Shown here in pieces: positions 36,960 through 45,819 of a DNA stretch of 64,000 nucleotides. Origin of the DNA: Selaginella moellendorffii (lineage: Eukaryota > Streptophyta > Lycopodiopsida > Selaginellales > Selaginellaceae); assembly GCF_000143415.4 (NCBI RefSeq), contig NW_003314267.1, forward strand, positions 1,185,309-1,249,308. Reading direction: 5' to 3'. The notes beneath the pieces are model-generated. The model did no database searches, had not been told where the DNA came from, and saw only the letters and a list, made by a program, of their open reading frames with translations. Every line of letters begins with the position of its first letter. Positions within the stretch are counted from its first letter, which is position 1. A program made the position numbers and the translations under genes.

Positions 36960-39795
36960 CTAGGCGAGTAGCGCCTGCTGGAGGATATCGTCTTCGACCG
37001 CCAGCCTCTCCAGCACCATTTTGGCTCGTCTCCTCGACACCTCCTTGATCTGCCAGTCGCCGAGCATGCCAACCAGCTCTCTCACGTTGCAACAATCCGG
37101 TCCCGCTACAACGACCCTTCCAAGCCTGCTCCTCGCAGCAATCTCTTGGAGCTTGTCCGCGGCCCAGACACTGTCCTCTTCCCGGCCCGCCATCGCCAGC
37201 ATCCTCATCAAAAGCTCCACGCAGTCGAGCGAAGATCCGTCGCCACCGTCGCTACTCTGTTCCTTCTTCGTCTTCTCGAGAATCTCCAGAGCTTTCGCAA
37301 AGTGAGCCACGGCCTTGTCTGGATCGCTGGCCTCCACGCCTCTTCCCGACTGGTAGCACCTCCCGAGCTCTACGTGAGCGCTCGCGCATCCTTCTCGAGC
37401 GGCCTGCTTGTAGAGCCCAAGCGCTCGCTTCTCGTCTCTGGCTATCCCGAGGCCGCTCTCCAGGCACATTGCGAGCTTCCACCTCGCTGATCCTCCTCCC
37501 GCGCAAGACGAGGCCTTGTAGTACCAGAAGACCGCCTGCTCAAACTCGTGGCCGGGACCGATCCAGTTCGCCATCAAGTCCCCTGCGATCTCTGCGGCCG
37601 CGCCGAATCCATCTTCGTGTTCTAGTTGCTCCACGGAGCTCGCCAGCCAGAGCACGAAGCTGTCCATTGGAAACGGCCAGAAACCCGGTCCTTTCTCCTT
37701 CTCAAGCATCGATATGAAGAGTCCTTCGCCAGCTTCTCGTTGTCGCTGCTGTTTCTCGTTGTGCATGAGAATGACGTCGACGAGGAACTTCACTCCAAGG
37801 TGGCTGGCGAGCTGGCTAAAGTCGGACATCGTAAGAGGAAGGATATCTTGGTGCTGCCATGACTGCCTTCTCGCGATGATCGCCTTAAGGCTCCTCAGCG
37901 CCAGGCAAACCTGTGTGAAGGACAGCCTCTGCTCTGGTTCGTGGCTCCAGCATCTACGAGCAAGCACCGCCAGGAACGCCGGAGAATGCCCAAGGATGTC
38001 GGGCCTGCCTCTCTCGACGCTCACCAGTTGAAAGAGCTGCGACTCGGTCGTGAGTTGATCGTAATCGGAGAATGGCCTGCGGCTCGAAAGTATCTGGAAG
38101 CAGAGCATACCGAAGCTGTAGACGTCGGACTTCTTCGTGAACGTAGCCTCGCCGGAGGAACTGGCTTCCTGCTGCTCAAAGACTTCCGGAGCTTGCCAGA
38201 ACGGTGGCACATCATGCCGCTGCTGCTGACTCTCGAAGGTTTCCTGGTCGTCGTCGTCAGAAGCTACGCTCTGCAACCACGAGGATCCTGCCAGCCTCGT
38301 CTTTGGCAATCCATAGTCGGTGATTTTCACTTGGATGAACTCGTCCAGCTCGTGTTTGCTGCTCGAAGATCTTCTCCGCCGCCTCGAGTCGGTCGTGCTG
38401 GGAACGAGTAACACGTTGAAAGCGTTGAGACACCGGTGGAGAACCCCTCTCCTGTGTAGAAAAGCCATTCCTTCCGCTACTTGGAGCATGATCTCGACGG
38501 CTACTGGGAGTGGAACAGGACCTTGGCCGAGATTTAAAACGCTGTCCAGATCTTTCCTCAGCAGCTCTGTCCATAACCGGCATTCTCCAAATTCCTCGTC
38601 GTCGTTTGTTATGCTCGCAAAGAGAAGCTGAGCCAGGCGAGGATGGCGGAGACTCGCGAGCACCGACACTTCGTTCCAGAAGGACTCTCGGCTGAGAAAA
38701 GCCGTTACTTTCAGCGCGGCAGGAAATCCAAGAAACTCGGACTTGTAAACGATGCCAAAGAAACCTGTACCGAGTAGCAAATTCTCCGTTCTTCTGCTGG
38801 TGATATTATCCAATGCCCAGGATTCTCTCTGGTGAATCCTCTCGATGTAGGACTCAAACCCGTCGTCTTCGGTATCCAGCTTGGCTATGAGATAGCTGGT
38901 AATCTCCGCCACCCGATTCTCCTTCCTGCTCTTCGAACTAAAAACAGCCAGGCCCCTGAAAAAGAAGCCGTCGTGCTTTTGCTTCATCTTCCGGAGCTTG
39001 TCTAGCAGATTTCTGCGGTCCAGCCGCATTGCCAGGATCAATCCACGGTCTGCTTCCGCATTGAGTGTTTCCTCTGCTATCTCGAAAGTTCTTTCTATCA
39101 TCCAGTATGGGATGTGGTGCTGATAGCTGCCGGTACCTAGCCTCTTTTTCTGGTGCTTGAAGGAATCGTCTCTCCCTGCTCTGAACTGCGCGAGGACAAC
39201 TTCCATCACTGACACACACCATTGCTGGTGCTGGTACTGCTGCGCAACGAAGATCCCATCGTCCGCCGCATAGACGATTGCTTTCATCAGCCACGAGTCC
39301 TCAGCGTCCTCCTGCCCGGACGACACCCAGTAGGACACTAGAACCTCAGCGTCGCGAGTGACTTTGGCTATTTCCACGGCCGCTGTTCTGCATTGCTCGC
39401 ATGAAGTCGAGTCCAAGCTCGCCATCTCGTCAACCAAGTTCCTCAGATTGTCATGGAAGCTCTTCAAGAAAGGACAAGAGAGGAAAAGTTAGCCAGGAGG
39501 CAAAACAGTATCAACTCAACAGTACCTGCAGGTCGAGGAATCTGCACTGTGCGTGATTGAACCTCAAACTCGCGGTGCTCGCGCCAACGATCGAAGAGCT
39601 CCCAGCGGTGCTGCTGTTACACAGCCTGATGAGCCTTTCCAGTACCTGAATTGCTTGCTCCACGATTCTGATAGAGCTACTCTCGCTGGACGTGGCAGAA
39701 TCATACAAGGAGGAGCCCGAATACGAAGAAGGCATGGCCTTGATCATCAGCTTCCGCCTTGCTATTTGCATCAGAACTTTGGCTGGCAGATCCAT
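36960..39795 (-). CDS. Pseudokinase with helical N-terminus and Sel1 repeats
   Basis: Two exons, 39795-39526 and 39461-36960 (64-nt intron), give 923 aa. Residues 1 to about 250 are helical with an NHAQCRFLDLQ pattern like that of the MCAfunc/HeLo-type four-helix bundles at the N-terminus of plant MLKL-like proteins; this assignment is inference. The kinase-like domain spans about 315-625: glycine loop LGTGFFGIVYK, lysine in AALKV, alpha-C glutamate in ESFWNEV, APEVF and SDVYSFGMLCF are present. However, the catalytic HRD is HRC (38438-38430, HRCLNAFN) and DFG is DYG. The C-terminal 250 residues contain Sel1/TPR-like repeats (ARWKLAMCLESGLG, AHVELGRCYQSGRG). It converges with ENGase, the stop codons being 18 bp apart. 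Probably a scaffold or switch without phosphotransfer. Confidence 0.85.
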
Positions 39796-40212
39796 TCTCT
39801 CTCCGCAACTGAAAAGCTGGAGTGCAGAAAAAGCCACAGCTCACGCCTGAGCAGTCCGCAACAGCAACATTCCTCTTGGCTTTTCAGTGGTCCTGGCAGT
39901 GAGGCACCCGATTTTCCAAGCCCGTGTTGGAACGCTTTATACCTCCAGATTTGAATATTTGTGTTTGGTGAGCCGAGCGTCCTCGTCGCAGCCAGGTACG
40001 CTCATGCTTGCTTCAGATCCGGACTTGGCAGTAGCCTTGCGTGGAGTTCACATCGAGATGAATAGTGGAGTCCACCACCTCGACATTAACGCCGAGGCCT
40101 TCTGGGTGACAGGGACCTTATCTTGAGCCGAAAGAAGACCCTGTTCCCGTCCGCAAGAAGTTTCTAAACCCAACCGCGAGCTCACTTGGTAACGGACATC
40201 TCCCTCTCCGGA
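39796..40212. other. Intergenic between pseudokinase and PPR gene
   Basis: It includes the pseudokinase 5' region, with an alternative in-frame ATG at 39837, and the PPR 3' flank. No E/DYW continuation of the PPR gene is readable in any minus-strand frame. Confidence 0.5.
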
Positions 40213-42114
40213 TCATGGTCGATGGAGCTTTGTAGAATTAGCGACGTACACACTCGAGAGTGCAACGTACGCAGCAGCCGAGTTTCGCGAGTTGAGTTGC
40301 ACCGCTTGTTTCGCGGCACGCTCCGCTCTCGAGACGTCGCCGTGCATCTTGCAAGCCCCCAGCAGAGACATCCATTTGAAGTCGTCCACCACCGACGCGG
40401 GCATTTTCTTGATGAACTCCTCGGCCTCGAGCAGCCACCCCGCCCGTCCCAGCAGGTCCGCAAGGCAGCCGTAGTGCTCCTTCTCGGGAACTATCCAGTG
40501 GTCCCTCATGAGGCCGAAGTAGTAGCAGCCTTGCTCGACACGGCCAGTATGGGTGCAACCGTCGAGCATTCCCATGAAAGTTCTACCGTCAGCTCCAATG
40601 CCTTCCAGCAGCATCATCTGAAAGAGCTCGAGAGTGCTGGCAGGGTCGCTGTGTACTGCGAAGGCTGCTATCAAAGTGTTCCAAGTCACGAGCATTGCCG
40701 ACGAATCCCAAGCCACGGAAGAAGAGATTGCGAGGAAGATCTCCCAGGCCTGTTTCAGCTTCCCAGACTTCCCATACATGCTCAGCAACGCATTCGCCAC
40801 CAAGGTGTCTGAGATAGCTCCCAAAACCACCACCCGCTTGTGAAGAGCTCGACCAACTTCCAGGAACGATGAGTCGGCAGCACAAGCGTTGAGAAGAGCC
40901 ACAAGAGTGACTTTCCTCACGGGATTTCCTTCATGCTCCATCTTCCTGAAGAGCATCACGCTGGAAGCCGAGTCACCATTGTCTGCACAGGCACCGATCA
41001 TCGCTGTCCAGCAAGCGGAGTCCCTGTTCTGGATTCCAGCAAAGACTTCTCGAGCGCCATCCAAGTTCCCACATTTTCCATACATGCTGACGATGGTGGT
41101 GGCGACTGCGGTGTCGTGGCTCAATCCCTTTTCGGTCGACTGGGAGTGGATCGACCTGCCGTGAACGAGAAACTGGGGAGATTGACAGGCCTGGAAGACA
41201 CCCAGGAACGTAACTTTGCTCGGCCTGTGCTGTCCATCGAGGAGCATTCTCCAGTAAACTCCAAGTGCCTCTTTGTGATGCCCATTTTGGGCATATGCTG
41301 CGATCATAGTGTTCCAAGTGACAGTGTTCTTCTCGGGCATGACCAGGAAGACGCTTGAGGCGCTACTCAAGGAACCGACCCTTCCATACATCGCCACTAG
41401 CGCGGTGCCCACTACGACGTCGATTTCCTCCAGCTCGATCCCTGTTCTTGATCTTGAGTCGTCGTAGAGGGAGTGGATCCATATCCCAAGGCGGAGATCG
41501 TTGCAGTTGGACAGAGCAGCCAGGAATGTCACGGCATTCGGCGCTACTCCCTGGAGCTGCATCGATCGAAAGAGATGGATCGCTCCTTCGCTACTGCCGG
41601 GCGATATTTCCCTGGATTCCGAGCGCGCGGAGATGAGAGCGGTCCAGGCAACCACGCCGGGCGCCGCGATTGCATCGAACACAACGCGCGCGCTGCGAAT
41701 ATCACCGCATTTGCCATACATGTTAAGGATCGCCGTCGCGAGCTGTGAATCGCGGCAATACCCGGATTCCTGCGCACACCTGTGGATTACCCGGCCCTGC
41801 TCCAAATCCCGGGCTGCCGCGGCCGCATTCCCGAGCGCCACGAACATCCGGCGGTCGGGAGCGATCCCTTCGAGCTGCATCTGGCGGAAGAGCGCCATCG
41901 CCTCCCTCGATCGGCCACGATCCACAAGCATTCCAAGAATCCGCGTCCATGTCGCCGACGGAGGAGGAGAAGCGAGCGACGTAGAACAAGAAAAATCCCC
42001 GCTAGGGTTTTGCATGGGAGAGAGACGAGCGAATCTTAGAGAATATCCTCTGAAGAAACTGGCGTCACGTGTCGCTCTCAATGCCGTTGGATTGGATGAG
42101 GAATATTCCACCAC
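40213..42114 (-). CDS. Pentatricopeptide repeat protein, PLS type, truncated in E motif
   Basis: An intronless 633-codon frame. After a Ser/Arg-rich N-terminus suited to organelle targeting come about a dozen tandem PPR motifs, recognisable by ATWTRILGMLVDRGR, ATAILNMYGKCGDIRSAR, VTWNTMIAAYAQNGH, TTIVSMYGKCGNLDGAR, CWTAMIGACADNGD and GCTHTGRVEQG. Such proteins bind organellar RNA and, in PLS form, specify C-to-U editing sites. The E motif begins (AAKQAVQLNS, AAAYVALSSVYVAN) but ends abruptly after STKLHRP, and no DYW domain follows. Either the gene acts with a separate deaminase partner or it lost its 3' end. The start could also be the internal MQNPSG. Confidence 0.9.
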   Translation of the reverse strand: MVEYSSSNPTALRATRDASFFRGYSLRFARLSPMQNPSGDFSCSTSLASPPPSATWTRILGMLVDRGRSREAMALFRQMQLEGIAPDRRMFVALGNAAAAARDLEQGRVIHRCAQESGYCRDSQLATAILNMYGKCGDIRSARVVFDAIAAPGVVAWTALISARSESREISPGSSEGAIHLFRSMQLQGVAPNAVTFLAALSNCNDLRLGIWIHSLYDDSRSRTGIELEEIDVVVGTALVAMYGRVGSLSSASSVFLVMPEKNTVTWNTMIAAYAQNGHHKEALGVYWRMLLDGQHRPSKVTFLGVFQACQSPQFLVHGRSIHSQSTEKGLSHDTAVATTIVSMYGKCGNLDGAREVFAGIQNRDSACWTAMIGACADNGDSASSVMLFRKMEHEGNPVRKVTLVALLNACAADSSFLEVGRALHKRVVVLGAISDTLVANALLSMYGKSGKLKQAWEIFLAISSSVAWDSSAMLVTWNTLIAAFAVHSDPASTLELFQMMLLEGIGADGRTFMGMLDGCTHTGRVEQGCYYFGLMRDHWIVPEKEHYGCLADLLGRAGWLLEAEEFIKKMPASVVDDFKWMSLLGACKMHGDVSRAERAAKQAVQLNSRNSAAAYVALSSVYVANSTKLHRP

Positions 42115-42294
42115 AATTCCACGCGGATGGTCTTAATGCCGGCGACCCTGTGCCATACAGAGTGAAGAGAGAGAGAGAAGGGAGAGGAGAGGGCATTAGG
42201 GCTTTTGGGCACAGATTTCTAGAGAAGGCGAGGGCGGCAGCGCTGGAAGGGAGCTAGAGATCGGCCGCTTGCCGACGCTCTTGCGAGCAACAGA

Positions 42295-42372
42295 ATGCCT
42301 GGCGATTCGGTTTGTGAAAATCTCTCCTCTCCTCTCCCAGATTTTAGGTCCATTTCGCTGGCGGCCACTTGA
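42295..42372 (+). promoter_or_regulatory. Upstream ORF in the MYB leader
   Basis: An ATG at 42295 opens 25 codons (MPGDSVCENL...) and stops at TGA 42370, 104 bp before the MYB start. The intervening pyrimidine-rich stretch ending GCGGCAG (42470) looks like a 5'-UTR intron acceptor, so splicing may remove or retain the uORF's context. Confidence 0.4.
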
Positions 42373-42476
42373 AGTGTGATTTGATTCGTGCGTGTGCTTG
42401 CGTTGCTGCTGTGTGCTGAATTTCTGTGGTTTCTAATTCCTTTCCTCTTCGACTTTTTTGGCGGCAGCCCGTTTGT

Positions 42477-43682
42477 ATGGCGCTGGAAATGCCCGACGAG
42501 ATGAGCAGCTGCAGCTGCTCCAATTCCGACCACGAGAATTTGCGGCCGAGCAGGGGTGTGCGATTGTTTGGAGTGGACCTTTTGAGCAGCGAGGGCATGA
42601 GGAAGAGCGTCAGCTTGAGCAACCTCTCTCACTATGCGACCGCCTCCTCCAACAACATTGGCATGCAAGAGCATCTGGATACCACCGATGGCTACGTCTC
42701 AGATGGCCTCGTCCAGACGAATTCCAATGCTCGCGCAAGAAGGAAAGGTGCGTGGTTGGAAGAAAACTTCGATCTTTCTTTGTTCTAGGCTGACTTCCTG
42801 GCCAATTTGTTTGTTTGTTTTTTTTTTTTTTTCCTACAGGAGTTCCATGGACAGAAGACGAGCACAGGTTGTTTTTACTAGGCTTACAGAAGCTAGGAAA
42901 GGGTGACTGGAGGGGCATTTCGAAGACCTTCGTCACGACTAGGACCCCGACGCAGGTTGCCTCGCATGCACAGAAGTATTTCATTAGACAGAGCAACTTA
43001 AGCAAGAGAAAGAGGCGCTCGAGCTTGTTTGATATCTCCCCTGGACAAGTAAGTTCTTTCAAATACGCTCTTTGGTTTCTTACTCTTACTTCCTTCTCTT
43101 CAGGATTTGAGCTTGCCAGACTCGGCGCTCGCTAAAAACGTGAGCTTGCAAACGTCCTTTCTGGAGCTGGGACTGGGACACGACCGCGTTGCGATCCCAG
43201 TGGCGCCGCCGCTGGAGAAGATAATGGAAGAGAAGGTGTTCTTCCCATCACAGGAGGGCGGTAACCCGAGCAACGGCGCTAACTTCGAGGAGGACAAGGA
43301 TGATCCAGTGGCAACGAATGAAGAGCCAGTGCCAGGCACCGGCACTGGCGCTGTTGCTGCCACTCGAGGCATCGCCATCGATGCGCCAGCTCCAGCGCTT
43401 TGGCTAGATTTAAGGTCGCAGGCAAGTGCTATGTCCTCGGAGCAGCAGCAAAACGAGGCCCTCGGCCCGCTCAAGTCCAACGTTGTGAAGCCAGTGGCAT
43501 CAATCTCGACGGGGCCAGTGAGAATTATGGAGGACAGAGAACTCGCAGCGACGGGAGGGCCATCGATCCTGTCGCTCAAGCTGGAGCAGCCCGTAAGGCA
43601 CTCGGCGTTTCACGTGAGCTCGGCATTCGCGAGCGCTGGAGCAGCGGCGGCAGGACTGGAAGCTCCAATCCAGTGTACGTGA
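42477..43682 (+). CDS. SHAQKYF-class single-repeat MYB transcription factor
   Basis: Three exons, 42477-42747, 42840-43048, 43104-43682, give 352 aa. Exon 2 encodes the whole MYB/SANT repeat: [40 protein letters not shown] and the diagnostic SHAQKYF. This subfamily binds I-box/GATAAG-type promoter elements in the nucleus. N-terminal RLFGVDL matches the R/KLFGV repression motif. Preceding it is [14 protein letters not shown], apparently a degenerate remnant of the CX2CX4HX4C zinc knuckle normally present (CSHCGxNGH). The C-terminal half is low-complexity, with WLDLR. Start chosen as the first ATG after the 5'-UTR intron acceptor. Divergent from the PPR gene. The 3' UTR contains a long TC microsatellite. 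Confidence 0.88.
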
Positions 43683-43690
43683 TGGATGTG

Positions 43691-43741
<51 letters not shown>

Positions 43742-43764
43742 TCTTTCTCTCTCTCTTTCTCTTG
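43691..43764 (+). repeat. TC microsatellite
   Basis: An almost uninterrupted (TC)n tract with a few TTTC interruptions, immediately after the MYB stop codon. Confidence 0.95.
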
Positions 43765-43972
43765 AAGTAATCAAGGGAGAGATCATGAACTGACGAAGGA
43801 CAGCTAGTAGACCTCTTTTTACTTTTTTCTTTTTTTTCTTCTTTAAGCAACAATAAGAGCCAACTTGAAAACTGTATTTATTCTAATTCAAATTTAAATA
43901 AATTTCTCTCAGGGAAATAGCATAAGATTCTAAACAATGGTCATAACCGCAATAATGCTAATAACTTAATGT

Positions 43973-45207
43973 TTAGCAAATGTCTTGGAACAAATCCACG
44001 TTCTCGTTTGATTGCTGCTTTCTCGACGTCCGGTAATGTTGGAACCCTAACTGGCTAAAGTTTTCCGAGGGTATTAGAAACAGCAGAACATCCAGAACTT
44101 TCTTCCCAAACTCCTCCTCCCGCGCTCTAAGAGCCTTGGCCAAATACTCAAGCGAAGGAGGGTCGTGTGTAATCTTCCCCAGCGTCTGTGGTGCTAACAC
44201 AAAGTCAAAATCTGCATTGTTTTTGCGCAGAGGCCTCCACAGATACCGATCAGCGTTCCCACCCTGTCAAGTAAACAAAGAAATCGGTTTATGAATGTAC
44301 ACATTTAAGTTCTTCTAAAGCTAACCAGTTGAACGTAAGGATTTCTCCTGGTACGAGCTCCCGCAGCTCGGCCGTGTCCATCTCGGATTCCTCGAAGCAC
44401 TGGGGCTGGGCGACACTGCCTGGGCAATCACGTAACATGAAACCCCATAGCACGGAGTACGAGTCTGAAAACTCGTGGCTAGCCCGACGAAACTTTCTGA
44501 CCTTGTTGATGGTGAACATACAAGACCGCCACATTCTCCAAGCAGAATGTGAAGTGGAACTTTGAGAACCAAGTACATCTCTGGAAACTTGAATGCTTTG
44601 GCAATATGGCATCTACATCTATATGCTGCAACTTCGTATTCCCAAGAGCAATGGCCACGTCCTGGCCAATGTTTTCTTCTGTCAGCTGCTTCACTTTCCC
44701 AGTCCCAGACCGAGGAATGCCTCCAAACCAATCGTAGACCATGTTTGCAGCGCTGACCCTTCTGAATATCGCTGATTTGTGTTCTTCCGGAAGTCTCTCG
44801 GCCCGCTGCTTCCAGGATAGCACAAGTGCGTCATACTCGTCCCTGTCCCATGGAGCCATGTAGCGAACATAAGTCTGGCGGTGTTTCATAGCTTCTTTCG
44901 TGTTATTCACGTCGGGAGATGCGGCAAGGAGAGCCCGCTGTCCGATGACTCGCCCGTAGTTGTACTTCTCGTTGATAAGATGGAAGCTTACACGTCAGCA
45001 ACGATGGCGTTGAATGGATACTGCTTTATGTCGATGATGCGGACGCATGACTCCCAAATCAGCCACCCCGACTCGAGTATTAAAACCGAGTTGGGCTCAT
45101 CGATTCCCATCCTTAGGATGAAGTACCAGAGGAAAGCAAACTTTCCCAACCCCCGAGTTGCCATTCAAGAGACGTAGAACGCCTGAGCGGAGTATGGTTA
45201 CGACCTC
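43973..45207 (-). pseudogene. Crinkler/RHS-type P-loop NTPase relic
   Basis: Pieces in order on the minus strand. An exon from 45207 contains a P-loop-like LLNGNSGVGKFAFLWYFIL (Walker A with Phe in place of Ser/Thr). After a probable 1-nt deletion at about 44990 the other frame continues (FHLINEKYNYGRVIGQRALL), with YMAPWDRDEYDAL, FGGIPRSG (44710-44730) and IGQDVAIAL. Another frame shift near 44600 leads to ESEMDTAELRELVPGE. A 62-nt intron (44325-44264) precedes the last exon (GGNADRYLWRPL, VLAPQTLGKIT, stop 43973). The layout P-loop, then W-F-x-x-x-GGIPR, then a C-terminal region resembles the NTPase module of Crinkler/RHS proteins. Two frame breaks and the altered Walker A indicate decay. 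Confidence 0.55.
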
Positions 45208-45555
45208 CTGAAATAATCAAAGCACTTCCTCAACCTTCTCGATAGCCGCGTCCATGAAACCCGACCGACACTAAGTTTGATGTAATACTAACCAAAAACA
45301 CCTTACACATTTGTAAGACACTCTTTCTTATTGCAAAAAGCGCACCGAGAGCGAGAGAAAATGAAGCTCTGAGAAATACAGGTGTGGACGTGTATACAGT
45401 AGAAGGTGAACAATAATGGAGCCTGTGACTTTTACACCAAAAGTTTTGTACGATTACATCCTCTCTTTTTTGCAACTTCAAATTGTAGATTAGAAGGATC
45501 AAGAGTATTACAGTTTCAAATTGTTGATTAGAGGGACCAAGAGTGGTGGTCTGAT

Positions 45556-45813
45556 TCAATGCAATTCGTCGCTGTCAAAACACGTATTCTTACTCTCTAA
45601 TGCTGCTGTTAACAAAAGCTGCCTTGTAATCCAGACAAGAACGTTATGAACATCCAAGTAGAAGCATCCACCTGGAGGGAAGACGAGGCAAAATGCCCGT
45701 GCTGGACCACTCGAGAAACTCGGCCCATCCCTTTCTTCCTGGAAACACATTTGTTTGCTGTGCTCGTTTGGCACAGGCATTGTTCCAGTCCAATTGTACG
45801 CCACCCCACGCAC
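45556..45813 (-). CDS. Hypothetical 85-aa frame
   Basis: An ATG-initiated minus-strand frame (MRGVAYNWTG...) with a composition like real coding in its second half (FPPGGCFYLDVHNVLVWITR, LLLTAALESKNTCFDSDELH). I do not recognise it; it could be the last exon of a broken gene. Overlapping frames are shadows. Confidence 0.25.
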   Translation of the reverse strand: MRGVAYNWTGTMPVPNEHSKQMCFQEERDGPSFSSGPARAFCLVFPPGGCFYLDVHNVLVWITRQLLLTAALESKNTCFDSDELH

Positions 45814-45819
45814 TCTCGT

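Noticed and set aside
40186-40812. 208-codon plus-strand frame opposite the PPR gene
   Set aside because: Antisense shadow of a repeat-containing coding exon, with no start context or domain.
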